From Thermosediminibacter oceani DSM 16646 (GTDB lineage Bacteria; Bacillota; Thermosediminibacteria; Thermosediminibacterales; Thermosediminibacteraceae), in assembly GCF_000144645.1 (NCBI RefSeq), contig NC_014377.1:1-64000 (forward strand): a stretch of 64,000 bases of DNA, written 5' to 3'. Within the stretch, counting starts at the first letter, position 1. Each line of letters begins with the position of its first letter. This document shows, piece by piece, positions 31,487 to 39,615 of the stretch. Position numbers and translations under genes: made by a program. The notes below the pieces were generated by a model. That model made no database searches. It had not been told where the DNA came from and worked only from the letters and a program-made list of their open reading frames with translations.

Positions 31487-31587
31487 TTTTTTCACCCCTT
31501 CTAGATGTTAACACACCCATTTCTGCTAACATATTATGTAGTAAACTCTAAAAGATTTCATGCCGCTGGAACGAGGAGAGATGTGGG

Positions 31588-32445
31588 ATGGCTATGATAA
31601 AAGTGGGGGATGTGGTAGCGCGGCTGTCTTACGGTAAGGATATTTACTTTAAAGTGGTTGATATAAGAGAAGAACAGCACATCGCATTGCTGAGAGGCAT
31701 AAACGTGAGAATATTTGCCGACGCCCCGCTGGAGGACCTGGTGTTTCCTTCGGCTTCGGAAATACGCGAGTACAAAAAGGAATATATAAGAAAATACAAC
31801 GAGTGCCTGGAGAGGATTTTTTACCGCAGAGAAGTGGAGATGAACAGGCTGAAGAGGGGAGATTCCGATGAAAACGGTTTTTTTTATATTCCCGGGAAGG
31901 TGCTCCATGTGGATGGCGATGAGGAATACCTGGAACTTTGCCTGACCACTTACAGGCAGTTAGGCATCGAGGCCCACGGTGTGAAGTTGTCCGAGAAAGA
32001 TCAGCCCGGGAAGATAAGGAAGCTCGTCATGGAATACAATCCCGATATCCTTGTAATAACCGGACACGACGGACTTTTAAAAAACCGCAGTGACTTCAAC
32101 AACGTAGAGGCTTACAGGAATTCCAAGTTTTTCATAGAAGCGGTCAAGGAAGCTAGAAAATACGAACCCTCTCTGGATGACCTGGTTATATTCGCCGGCG
32201 CCTGCCAGTCCCACTACGAAGGGCTTATCAAAGCTGGAGCGAATTTTGCCAGTTCACCCCACCGGGTTTTCATCCACGCTCTCGACCCGGTGTTCGTCAT
32301 AGAAAAAATAGCCTTTACTCCCATCGACAAGATAGTCTCCGCGAAAGATGTGATAGAAGCCACTATAACCGGTATAAAGGGTATAGGCGGTATAGGAACC
32401 CGGGGCAAGCTGCGGGAGGGGCTGCCGCGTTCTCCATACGATTGA
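31588..32445 (+). CDS. yabG: Sporulation peptidase YabG
   Basis: YabG is a mother-cell cysteine-type protease that trims spore coat proteins late in sporulation. The 285-residue protein begins with the KVGDVVARLSYGKDI barrel and has the conserved ITGHDGLLK and FAGACQSHYEGL segments, where the histidine and cysteine are likely catalytic. Length is as in B. subtilis. The ATG is 10 bases after GAGGAG. A CATATTATG hexamer-like site at 31530-31538 resembles a sigma-K -10 element, but the match is weak. Confidence 0.92.
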   Translation: MAMIKVGDVVARLSYGKDIYFKVVDIREEQHIALLRGINVRIFADAPLEDLVFPSASEIREYKKEYIRKYNECLERIFYRREVEMNRLKRGDSDENGFFYIPGKVLHVDGDEEYLELCLTTYRQLGIEAHGVKLSEKDQPGKIRKLVMEYNPDILVITGHDGLLKNRSDFNNVEAYRNSKFFIEAVKEARKYEPSLDDLVIFAGACQSHYEGLIKAGANFASSPHRVFIHALDPVFVIEKIAFTPIDKIVSAKDVIEATITGIKGIGGIGTRGKLREGLPRSPYD

Positions 32446-32461
32446 TCCGGGTGGTGATGAT

Positions 32462-33901
32462 ATGGCGGAAGAATGCGACGGACTTAAAGTCAGAGTATTT
32501 GACGTGGAGAAAAAGAGGCACCTTGTACTCGAAATGGAAGAATACGTGGCCGGAGCGGTAGCCTACGCCATGCCGGCGGAGTTCCCGCCGGAAGCCCTCA
32601 AAGCCCAGGCTATATGCGCCAGAACCATAGCCGTGCGGAGAATGAGGGCTTTCGGCGGCACCGGATGCCGCAGGTACCCGGATTACGACCTGTGCAGCGA
32701 CCCCCTCCACTGCCAGGGTTTTCTCGATGAAGATGACCGCAGGAAGCTCTGGGGGGCAAGGTTCGGGGAGTACATGCAAAGGATTAAAAAAGCGGTGGAG
32801 GACACTTTTGGGATCATACTCACCTTTAACGGCAAGCCCATAGAGGCGGTATACCACCGCGCGTGCGGCGGGTACACCGAGGATTCCGAGAGCGTATGGG
32901 GTAACAGGGTGGCCTACCTCAGGCGGGTGGAGTGCAATTACTGCAAGGACTCTCCCTACTGGCGGGTCACCCGGACCTTCTCCATAAGACAGCTTAAAAA
33001 GCGGCTGGGCATCAAATTGGACGAAAATTGCTTCGATAAAAGGGAATTGCCCGGCCTGGTGGATGAAGTCCAGAGTACCCCTTCCGGCAGGGTCAAAAGA
33101 ATGAGGATAGGCGATAGGGTATTCGACGGCACCGACGTGAAAAAACTGCTGGACCTACCGTCCACCCGTTTCGGCTGGAAAGTGTCCAGCATTACCTTCG
33201 AGGCCTTAGGGACTGGCCACGGATTGGGGATGTGCCAGTGCGGCGCTATGGGAATGGCCCTGCTGGGATTCCCTTTTGACGAGATACTGAAGTTCTACTT
33301 TACGGGCGTGGAGCTGTCCGATGTAGTAAAACCTACCGCGGCCAAACCCCTTTCCGGCAAGGTGGTGGCCGTCGACCCCGGCCGGGGAGGAGAGGCCGAC
33401 CACTGCGGACCCATGGGGCTTTCCGAGGGCTACGTAAACCTGGAGATAGCGAGGGTCCTCGCGGCAATGCTTGTTCGGGAAGGGGCCCAGGTGGTCATGA
33501 CCAGGGAAAAAGACGAATACAAAAGCCTCTCCGAAAGGGTGAAGATAATCAACCAGAACAAGGCCGACATCGCCATGAGCATCCACCAAAGCTTCCACAG
33601 CGACGAAAGCATGGGGGGGACGGAGGTATTTTATTTTCCCGGGGACAAAAAAGCAAGGATGCTTTCACTCTGCGTTCACAGGGAGTTAATTTCCGCCCTG
33701 AACCTAACGGACCACGGCGTGAAGGAAGCCGACCTTTATATTCTGAGGGAGACCAACATCCCCTGTATCGTTGTAAACGTAGCTCACCTCAGCAATCCCG
33801 AGGAGGAGAGGCTGCTCTCGGAACGCGAATTTAGGGAAAAGGCGGCCAGAGCCATTTTATCCGGAATAAAATCATATTATCAGGGCCTTTTAAAAGAATA
33901 G
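32462..33901 (+). CDS. SpoIID-like / amidase_3-like fusion, probably catalytically dead
   Basis: A 479-residue fusion. Residues 1-285 resemble the SpoIID/LytB lytic transglycosylase (EEYVAGAV, FPPEALKAQA, YHRACGGYTEDSESVWG, GTGHGLGMCQCGAMGMA). Residues 300-475 resemble N-acetylmuramoyl-L-alanine amidase (Amidase_3/CwlD type). Key residues are replaced: SpoIID's catalytic Glu is Ala36 (AYAMP), the first zinc His is Arg308 (DPGRGG) and the catalytic amidase Glu is Asn439 (VVNVAHLSNPEEE). Glu328 and His375 remain. There is no signal peptide or membrane helix. It follows yabG by 16 bases, which suggests a spore structural or binding role (inference). Confidence 0.78.
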   Translation: MAEECDGLKVRVFDVEKKRHLVLEMEEYVAGAVAYAMPAEFPPEALKAQAICARTIAVRRMRAFGGTGCRRYPDYDLCSDPLHCQGFLDEDDRRKLWGARFGEYMQRIKKAVEDTFGIILTFNGKPIEAVYHRACGGYTEDSESVWGNRVAYLRRVECNYCKDSPYWRVTRTFSIRQLKKRLGIKLDENCFDKRELPGLVDEVQSTPSGRVKRMRIGDRVFDGTDVKKLLDLPSTRFGWKVSSITFEALGTGHGLGMCQCGAMGMALLGFPFDEILKFYFTGVELSDVVKPTAAKPLSGKVVAVDPGRGGEADHCGPMGLSEGYVNLEIARVLAAMLVREGAQVVMTREKDEYKSLSERVKIINQNKADIAMSIHQSFHSDESMGGTEVFYFPGDKKARMLSLCVHRELISALNLTDHGVKEADLYILRETNIPCIVVNVAHLSNPEEERLLSEREFREKAARAILSGIKSYYQGLLKE

Positions 33902-33908
33902 GCCTTTT
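33882..33908 (+). terminator. Weak terminator overlapping the end of the fusion gene
   Basis: AGGGCC (33882-33887) can pair with GGCCTT (33901-33906), including one G-U pair, before a run of T. The stem is short and the loop long. Confidence 0.35.
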
Positions 33909-33927
33909 TTTTCCCGGGAAAAATCTG

Positions 33928-33956
33928 TTGACAAAAGACATCAGGGTTGCTAAAAT
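33928..33956 (+). promoter_or_regulatory. Upstream tandem promoter of veg
   Basis: TTGACA (33928-33933), 17-base spacer, TAAAAT (33951-33956). It lies directly upstream of a second, consensus promoter. Confidence 0.7.
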
Positions 33957-33966
33957 ATTATAATAT

Positions 33967-33995
33967 TTGACATACAGAAGCATAAATGTTATAAT
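33967..33995 (+). promoter_or_regulatory. Consensus sigma-A promoter of veg
   Basis: TTGACA (33967-33972), 17-base spacer, TATAAT (33990-33995): an exact match to the vegetative consensus. The transcript would start near 34002, with a GGGGTGAGG ribosome-binding site before the ATG. Confidence 0.85.
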
Positions 33996-34038
33996 AATTA
34001 TCATGAATTTTGTATTTTTCTTAGCGGGGTGAGGTTGC

Positions 34039-34302
34039 ATGGCCACCGAGAACACTCTTCTCAGGATCAGGAAGAGCATCGAGCCCTACGTGGGTCAAAA
34101 GGTGAGGGTAAGGGCCAACCGGGGCCGTAAGAAGACCTTTGAGAAAGAAGGTATACTGGAGAAGGTTTATCCCAGTATATTCGTTATCAGGGTCGAGGAA
34201 TCCCCCGACTTCGTAAGGCGAATTTCCTACAGTTACTCGGATATACTTACCGAGACTGTCCAGCTTACGCTGTGCCAGAAAGAAAAGAGTGGGTCAAAAT
34301 AG
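34039..34302 (+). CDS. veg: Veg protein
   Basis: An 87-residue protein of the Veg family (DUF1021), with the family pattern VGQKVRVRANRGRKK and EGILEKVYPSIFVIRVEE. In B. subtilis Veg is very highly expressed and is reported to stimulate biofilm gene expression; its molecular activity is unknown. The ATG follows GGGGTGAGG. Two tandem near-perfect promoters and a terminator enclose it, so it is transcribed alone at a high level. Confidence 0.93.
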   Translation: MATENTLLRIRKSIEPYVGQKVRVRANRGRKKTFEKEGILEKVYPSIFVIRVEESPDFVRRISYSYSDILTETVQLTLCQKEKSGSK

Positions 34303-34327
34303 TCCTTTTTAAAAAGGGCTTTTTTTT
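34301..34327 (+). terminator. Terminator after veg
   Basis: AGTCCTTT (34301-34308) pairs with AAAGGGCT (34313-34320) over a TTAA loop, with one G-U pair, and is followed by seven more T. Confidence 0.82.
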
Positions 34328-34340
34328 ACCCTTTTTTAAA

Positions 34341-34403
34341 CAAAGACCCCCTGCCTGAATATTATATATTAAAGCGGCTAGCGGCAGTAAAGGGGGGTCT
34401 TTG
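34341..34403. repeat. Bulged inverted repeat covering the ribosome-binding site of the trypsin-like gene
   Basis: CAAAGACCCC (34341-34350) pairs with GGGGTCTTTG (34394-34403), and CTGCC (34351-34355) with GGCAG (34383-34387), leaving a TAAAGG bulge on the right. The right arm takes in the AAAGGGGGG ribosome-binding site and the first base of the GTG start. A transcript reading through both arms would hide the start. Confidence 0.55.
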
Positions 34404-35407
34404 TGTTAAGAGCCGAGAGAATTTTGCGGCGTTACGAAAGAAAGCTTTTAAGGCTGGAAAATGTGGTAGGCACAGGCCTGGGATATAAGATTATTGAGGG
34501 AAGGATCACCAACGAGCCGGCAGTAATAGTCCTGGTGAGGAAGAAAAAACCTGAAAGAGAGCTTCCGGCAAGCCAAGTGGTGCCAAAAAAGCTGGACGAG
34601 GTGTACACGGATATAATCGAGGTAGGCGATGTTAGGCTTCTTACGGCCAGGACTCAGAAGACCAGGCCCGCCATGCCCGGGATGAGCATCGGGCATTACA
34701 AAATCACCGCAGGCACTTTTGGAGCCGTGGTGAGGGACCAAATCACCGGCGAACCCCTGATTCTATCGAACAATCACGTCTTGGCCAACGCCAGCAACGG
34801 ACGCGATGGCAGGGCGGCAGTGGGTGACCCCATCATGCAGCCGGGCCCCTATGACGGCGGCGGGCCCGAGGATGTCATCGCCCACCTTTACAGGTTTATT
34901 CCCGTAGAAAAGGACGTAACCCACAGCCGGTGTCCCATAGCACGCCGGGGGGAGAATCTCCTGAACTTTTTTGTCAGAATGATAAGGCCCGATTACCGGG
35001 TCGCCTTTATGAAACACAGAGCCGCCTATAACCTGGTCGATGCAGCGGTGGCAAAGCCTATAAATCCCGACTACATTTCTCCGGAGATACTGGACCTCGG
35101 TGAAATCAGGGGTATCGCGGAGCCCCGCATCGGTATGACTCTTGTCAAGAGCGGGCGCACCAGCGGAGTCTCCAAAAGTGAAGTAAAAGCCCTCAACGTC
35201 AAGATTAGAGTGATGATGGGAGCCGGTGAAGAGGCGACCTTTTACGACCAGATCCTGACGGGACCGATGGCACAGCCGGGTGACAGCGGTTCCCTGGTTC
35301 TCAACGAAAATATGGAAGCGGTAGGTCTTTTGTTTGCTGGATCCGACTTGGTCACGCTTATTAACCCCATATCCGCCGTGCTGAAGCTGTTAAAAGTGAC
35401 CTTTTAA
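34403..35407 (+). CDS. Trypsin-like serine peptidase, intracellular
   Basis: A 334-residue protein with a chymotrypsin-fold catalytic triad: His125 in LSNNHVLAN, Asp213 in LVDAAVAKP and Ser295 in GDSGSLVLN. An N-terminal domain of about 100 residues precedes it (VVGTGLGYKI, AVIVLVRKKKP). There is no signal peptide or membrane anchor, unlike HtrA-type proteases, and no PDZ domain. The natural substrate is unknown. The GTG start follows AAAGGGGGG, which lies within an inverted repeat. It is bounded by terminators and is probably a single-gene transcript. Confidence 0.8.
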   Translation: MLRAERILRRYERKLLRLENVVGTGLGYKIIEGRITNEPAVIVLVRKKKPERELPASQVVPKKLDEVYTDIIEVGDVRLLTARTQKTRPAMPGMSIGHYKITAGTFGAVVRDQITGEPLILSNNHVLANASNGRDGRAAVGDPIMQPGPYDGGGPEDVIAHLYRFIPVEKDVTHSRCPIARRGENLLNFFVRMIRPDYRVAFMKHRAAYNLVDAAVAKPINPDYISPEILDLGEIRGIAEPRIGMTLVKSGRTSGVSKSEVKALNVKIRVMMGAGEEATFYDQILTGPMAQPGDSGSLVLNENMEAVGLLFAGSDLVTLINPISAVLKLLKVTF

Positions 35408-35456
35408 AAAACTGCCATTACAGGACATATCAGCCATGTATGCGATATTTACCGCT

Positions 35457-35508
35457 TTGCCGGTAACCCGGCAAGAGAGGGGAGAGTCATCCCTCTTATT
35501 TTGTTTTT
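35457..35508 (+). terminator. Two hairpins after the trypsin-like gene, probable terminator
   Basis: A 7-bp stem TTGCCGG/CCGGCAA with TAAC loop (35457-35474) is followed by AGAGGG/CCCTCT (35476-35481 with 35491-35496) and a T-rich tract (TATTTTGTTTTT). The double structure could be simple termination. It does not match a riboswitch class I know. Confidence 0.55.
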
Positions 35509-35525
35509 AAGGGACTATTGAGAGT

Positions 35526-35554
35526 TTGTCTTATTCGTCATATACAGATATAAT
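35526..35554 (+). promoter_or_regulatory. Probable sigma-A promoter of the CAP-domain gene
   Basis: TTGTCT (35526-35531), 17-base spacer, TATAAT (35549-35554). Confidence 0.6.
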
Positions 35555-35589
35555 TATAGCAAATTTTAAAACCAAGGAGGCGAAAAAGC

Positions 35590-36270
35590 ATGAGAAAGCC
35601 TTTAAGGAACCTAATCGTACTCACACTGCTCGCGGCTCTGGTGTTGCTGCCGGGAGTCGCCTCTGCGGCCGGCTGGATAACCGTTAATCTCAATTACAAC
35701 GGTAAAGTCCAGACCTTCCGTATTCCCATTGAGGGCTTAGAAGGCGGGACCTATAAGTGCAACATTACCATCCCGAAACTACCGGGGCAGACCCTCAGCA
35801 AGCCCGCTCCGCAGCCCGCACCCCAGCCTAAACCCCAGCCCGCACCGGGGGATGACAAACCCATAACACCTCCGGTTAAAGGCCTGACAGCCGATGAACA
35901 GCAAATGCTGAACCTGGTGAACGCTGAGAGAGTGAAAGCAGGATTGAAGCCCCTGGAAATAGACATGAGACTTGTGGACATATCGAGGAAGAAGAGCAAG
36001 GATATGATAGAAAACAATTACTTCGGCCATACATCGCCCACGTACGGTACACCCTTCGATGCTCTAAAGGCGGCAGGAATTTCTTACAGGTACGCCGGTG
36101 AAAACATAGCCGGGGCCCCCACCGTCCAGAGAGCCCACGAAGGATTAATGAACAGCCCCGGCCACAGGGCGAATATATTGAACCCCAACTACAACCGTAT
36201 CGGCATAGGCATCGTAGACGGTGGCCCCTACGGTAAGATGTTCACACAGACCTTCATAGGTACGAACTAA
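35590..36270 (+). CDS. Secreted CAP/SCP-domain protein (YkwD-like)
   Basis: A 226-residue exported protein. It has a signal peptide (1-26, ending ASA), a small N-terminal region (27-72), a proline-rich linker of PAPQP repeats (75-97) and a C-terminal CAP domain (about 103-226). The CAP motifs are LNLVNAERVKAGLKPL, FGHTSPTYGTP, AGENIAGAP and NSPGHRANILNPNYNRIGIG. The SafA-like YkwD family is common in spore formers; no enzymatic activity can be assigned. The ATG follows AAGGAGGCG. Confidence 0.88.
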   Translation: MRKPLRNLIVLTLLAALVLLPGVASAAGWITVNLNYNGKVQTFRIPIEGLEGGTYKCNITIPKLPGQTLSKPAPQPAPQPKPQPAPGDDKPITPPVKGLTADEQQMLNLVNAERVKAGLKPLEIDMRLVDISRKKSKDMIENNYFGHTSPTYGTPFDALKAAGISYRYAGENIAGAPTVQRAHEGLMNSPGHRANILNPNYNRIGIGIVDGGPYGKMFTQTFIGTN

Positions 36271-36271
36271 A

Positions 36272-36323
36272 TTATTCACAATGTGTGTATTTCCTGTGGA
36301 TAATTTGTGCATATTGTGAATAG
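36272..36323. promoter_or_regulatory. DnaA-box cluster distant from oriC
   Basis: Three DnaA-box-like sites occur in 52 bases: TTATTCACA (36272-36280), an exact TGTGGATAA (reverse box, 36295-36303) and TGTGAATAG (reverse, 36315-36323). The outer two form an inverted repeat. The cluster lies in a gap between the CAP gene and its terminator. Confidence 0.55.
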
Positions 36324-36336
36324 TTATTCGAGATGA

Positions 36337-36367
36337 CCCGCGGAAAATTCCGCGGGTTTTATTTTTG
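36337..36367 (+). terminator. Terminator after the CAP-domain gene
   Basis: CCCGCGG (36337-36343) pairs with CCGCGGG (36350-36356), loop AAAATT, followed by TTTTATTTTTG. Confidence 0.85.
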
Positions 36368-36469
36368 TCACTTTTTGACCTGAATTAATATACTGTTATT
36401 ACCGGAATGAAGGTTTCTTTTACAGTAACCCTTCGGAAAAATCCGCATAGTATAGAAAGGGGGATTCTC

Positions 36470-36889
36470 ATGTTATTGCTCGGATTAACGGTGGGGCTTG
36501 GAGTTGCAATTGTCGTCTTGTACTTTTTCGCAAGAAAGTATTTCATCGGCAAAAAAGGCTGCATAAAAGAGCCACCGAAGGAGAAAAAGAAGCCTGTAAA
36601 ACCGTTGCCGGCCGAAGAAAACCCGGTTGGAGTTCCGGAACCGCCTGAAGGTCAAAAGCCCGAACAATCGGAAGATCAGAAAACCGAACAACCGGAAGAT
36701 CAGAAACCCGAACAGCCGGAAGGCCAGAAACCCGAGCAGGCGGAAGGTCAAAAACCAGAACAGCCGGAAAGCCAGGAACCGGAACAGCCGGAAGATAAAA
36801 AGGCCGAACAAGAACAGCCGGTGGAGCCGGTTCCGAGTGATAAAGCCAAAGACGGTACCGACACGCCCGAAGCTCACCCTCTTCCCTGA
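36470..36889 (+). CDS. Single-span membrane protein with PEGQKPEQ repeats
   Basis: A 139-residue protein with one N-terminal membrane helix (about 2-22), a lysine-rich stretch, then seven eight-residue repeats of the form P-E-G/D-Q-K-P-E-Q (59-114) and an acidic tail. No domain is recognised. The charge pattern suggests an extended, disordered tail, either outside or inside the membrane. ATG 36470 is 6 bases after AAAGGGGG; an earlier in-frame ATG at 36407 lacks a ribosome-binding site. The next gene encodes a spore-coat-type protein, but no link is shown. Confidence 0.65.
   Translation: MLLLGLTVGLGVAIVVLYFFARKYFIGKKGCIKEPPKEKKKPVKPLPAEENPVGVPEPPEGQKPEQSEDQKTEQPEDQKPEQPEGQKPEQAEGQKPEQPESQEPEQPEDKKAEQEQPVEPVPSDKAKDGTDTPEAHPLP
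36644..36811 (+). repeat. Tandem 24-base repeats in the PEGQKPEQ gene
   Basis: Seven in-frame units of eight codons encode PEGQKPEQ, SEDQKTEQ, PEDQKPEQ, PEGQKPEQ, AEGQKPEQ, PESQEPEQ and PEDKKAEQ. The units have diverged but keep the eight-residue period. Confidence 0.85.
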
Positions 36890-37029
36890 GTGCGCTGGAT
36901 TTTTTAGGACGGGTGTCGAAAGATGCCTGTCTTTGTTTTTTGCTGTAACATATTCGTCAAGCCATTCATATATATTATTAGGAGTAGTATAAAGAATTTT
37001 CCATTTGTTAAGAAAGGGGGAGAAGCCTC

Positions 37030-38652
37030 ATGGGAGTTAAGCTCTCTAAGGAACTGGTTAGAGTGGACCAGGTGGTCGGGGAAGACAGGGCTCAGACCGT
37101 GGTCGAAGGCATCATACTGCTCCCGGGCGGAAAACCCGATATCGAGCGGGTGCTGTCGGTTGAAGCTGAAGTCAACCCTCAGAGCCTGGAGATAAACATC
37201 CTCGACGGCAAGGTAATGGTGGAAGGATCCATCGATGTCCAGGCCCTGTACGTGGGATGCGTTCCCTCGGGATCTCAACCGGTCCACTTCGTAGAAGGCA
37301 CGGTGGACTTCAGCTTTTTCGTGAAGATCCCCGGTGCCAAGAAGAACATGGACGTCCGCGTCAAGTCCAGGGTAGAGCACGTACAGTTCTCCTGTAAGGA
37401 GAACAGGCCCAGGGAAATAGAAGTACGGATAGTAGTGGAATTCTTCGTAAAGGTTACCCAGAGGGTGCAGATCGAGATAGTAGTCGATGCAACCGGTCCC
37501 GCTGACCTGCAGGTTCTCAGGGAGAACATTAGGGTAGACAACGTGGTAGGTGAAGCCAGAACCCAGGCGATTGTAAAAAGCGACGTTTCGGTGCCCGAAA
37601 AGAAACCCGATATCCTGGAGATCATAAAGGTCGAGGGCAAAGCAAGGATAAACGAAACCAAGCTTCTCGACGGCAAGATAATAGTCGAAGGTGTACTGGA
37701 AATCAGTGTGCTTTACGTGGCGGATGTACCCTGCGACAAACCCGAGCAGCCGGTTCACTTCATGGAGGCCGAGGTACCGTTTACCCAGTTTATAGAGGTC
37801 GAGGGCGCCCGGGAAGACATGTCTAAGTTTGTAAAAGTACAGGTGGAGCACATAAGGGCCCGCAAAAAGGACGAAAGGACTCTGACCGTTGAGGCAGTAC
37901 TGGACATAAAAGCCAGGGTGTTCGAGCCAAAGATGATAGAAGTGGTACAGGACCTCTTCAGTCCGTCCCAGATGCTGGACGTCCAGAAGACCCGCCTGAA
38001 GGTGGACCAGGTCATAGGAGAAGACGAAAACCAGGTCGTTGTTAAAGAGGCGCTTACCGTACCCTTGGAAAAACCGCCGATAGAACAGATCTTCAAGACC
38101 AATGCGAAAGCCAAGGTCACCGATACCCGCATCATTGACGACAAGGTAATAGTTGACGGTGTTTTGAAGCTCGAGACCCTGTATGTAGCATCGGTGCCGC
38201 CCCATCATCCGCAGCAGCCGCTGCATTTCGTAGAACACGAGGTGCCCTTCACCGTCTTTGTGGAGATCCCCGGAGCCAGAGAAGACATGATGCTGGACTT
38301 CGACGTAGAAGTGGAGCACGTTTCTTCAAAGGTCGAACCGAATGATTGCCGCAGGTTTGAGGTAAGGGTTGTCGTAAGGCTGTTCGCCAAGGTCACCAAG
38401 ATGGTCCAGCTGGACGTGGTGGTGGATGTAAAGCAAATCGAAAAAGGTGCGAAAGAAGAAAAAGAGGAAAAGGAGAAAAAGGACAGTTCCCCCACCATGA
38501 CCATATACATCGTCCAGAAGGGAGATACTCTGTGGAAGATCGCAAAACGCTACAATGTGACCCTGGAGGCCATCATCCAGGCCAACAACCTGGAAAACCC
38601 GGACCTCATATATCCTGGCCAGCGGCTTATAATCCCAAGAAGGATGTATTAA
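37030..38652 (+). CDS. sipL: Three-repeat SPOCS (DUF3794) and LysM protein (SipL-like)
   Basis: A 540-residue protein of the SipL type, which in Clostridioides difficile binds SpoIVA and is needed for spore coat assembly. It has three repeats of about 155 residues (starts near 8, 165 and 320), each with VDxVVGE, a PxxKPDI motif, LDGKIIVEG and a HF-E-VPF pattern. A KE-rich linker (465-487) precedes one C-terminal LysM (about 492-537). The ATG follows AAAGGGGGAGA. The 140-base gap upstream shows no clear promoter. Naming as sipL is by domain layout only. Confidence 0.82.
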   Translation: MGVKLSKELVRVDQVVGEDRAQTVVEGIILLPGGKPDIERVLSVEAEVNPQSLEINILDGKVMVEGSIDVQALYVGCVPSGSQPVHFVEGTVDFSFFVKIPGAKKNMDVRVKSRVEHVQFSCKENRPREIEVRIVVEFFVKVTQRVQIEIVVDATGPADLQVLRENIRVDNVVGEARTQAIVKSDVSVPEKKPDILEIIKVEGKARINETKLLDGKIIVEGVLEISVLYVADVPCDKPEQPVHFMEAEVPFTQFIEVEGAREDMSKFVKVQVEHIRARKKDERTLTVEAVLDIKARVFEPKMIEVVQDLFSPSQMLDVQKTRLKVDQVIGEDENQVVVKEALTVPLEKPPIEQIFKTNAKAKVTDTRIIDDKVIVDGVLKLETLYVASVPPHHPQQPLHFVEHEVPFTVFVEIPGAREDMMLDFDVEVEHVSSKVEPNDCRRFEVRVVVRLFAKVTKMVQLDVVVDVKQIEKGAKEEKEEKEKKDSSPTMTIYIVQKGDTLWKIAKRYNVTLEAIIQANNLENPDLIYPGQRLIIPRRMY

Positions 38653-38660
38653 TGGGATTT

Positions 38661-38690
38661 TCCCGCGTTAGCGCGGGATTTTTTATTTTT
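38661..38690 (+). terminator. Terminator after the SPOCS/LysM gene
   Basis: TCCCGCG (38661-38667) pairs with CGCGGGA (38672-38678) over a TTAG loop, followed by TTTTTTATTTTT. Confidence 0.9.
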
Positions 38691-38727
38691 GCGCTTTTAA
38701 GGGGATAATAACCCTGAGGTGATTTTT

Positions 38728-39570
38728 TTGGGAGAAAAAGTTAAGGGGTTTTTGATAATCATAGGAGGGGCGGAAGACCGGAAGGGAGAGTGTAAAATTT
38801 TAAAAAAATTTATAAATATTTCCGGCGGAAAGGACGCCCGTATCACCGTAATTACGGCGGCGGCCCAGGATCCACAACAGGTAGGGGCCGAGTACATCGA
38901 GATTTTTTCCGAACTGGGGGCCCATGACGTACAGGCCCTCAACATAGAAAGCCGCAAAGAGGCTGACAGGGAGGAGATCGCGGACCGAATTTTAGATTCC
39001 ACGGGGATTTTTTTTACCGGCGGTGACCAGTTGCGCATAACCAGCCTCCTCGGAGGAACCAGGGTCTACAATGCCCTGCACAGGGCATACCGGGAAGGCG
39101 TTATCGTGGCGGGAACCAGCGCCGGAGCCTCAGCAATGAGCGACACAATGATAATAGGTGGTAGCGGAGACCAGGCGCCCAAGGGCAGCACGGTCAGCAT
39201 GGCCCCGGGGCTGGGGCTTCTGGAGGAGGTGGTGGTGGACCAGCATTTCGCCCAGCGGGGCAGGATGTCGCGGCTTTTGCTGGCAGTGGCCCAGAACCCG
39301 TACATCCTGGGGGTTGGTATAGACGAGGACACGGCAATACTCGTGAGCCCCGATGGGAAATTCCGGGTCATAGGCTCCAACACGGTAACCGTTGTAGACG
39401 GGAGCATCGTGGATTTCACCAACGTTTCCGAGCTCGAATCGGGCGAACCTCTGGCGATGTTCAACGCCAAAATCCACATACTTTCACCGGGTTTCGGATT
39501 CGACATGAAAAACAGAAAGCCGCTAAAAGGTGAAGCAACCGGGACGTATATACGCTCCGGAAATGGATAG
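38728..39570 (+). CDS. cphB: Cyanophycinase
   Basis: Cyanophycinase is a serine-type peptidase that breaks cyanophycin (aspartate-arginine polymer) into beta-Asp-Arg dipeptides. The 280-residue protein has FFTGGDQLRI (95-104) and the nucleophile Ser131 in the GTSAGASA elbow, followed by GLGLLEEVVVDQHF. TTG 38728 is 6 bases after TGAGGTG; the GTG at 38719 overlaps that site. It lies 45 bases upstream of the synthetase gene on the same strand, so both likely share a transcript. Confidence 0.9.
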   Translation: MGEKVKGFLIIIGGAEDRKGECKILKKFINISGGKDARITVITAAAQDPQQVGAEYIEIFSELGAHDVQALNIESRKEADREEIADRILDSTGIFFTGGDQLRITSLLGGTRVYNALHRAYREGVIVAGTSAGASAMSDTMIIGGSGDQAPKGSTVSMAPGLGLLEEVVVDQHFAQRGRMSRLLLAVAQNPYILGVGIDEDTAILVSPDGKFRVIGSNTVTVVDGSIVDFTNVSELESGEPLAMFNAKIHILSPGFGFDMKNRKPLKGEATGTYIRSGNG

Positions 39571-39615
39571 TATATTTTTAAGAGTTTCTGTGAAATTTTT
39601 GAGGGAGGAAAATGA

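Noticed and set aside
35408-35589. Possible riboswitch before the CAP-domain gene
   Set aside because: I compared it from memory with ydaO, GEMM, preQ1 and TPP patterns and found no matching conserved blocks; two hairpins with a T tract fit a terminator better.
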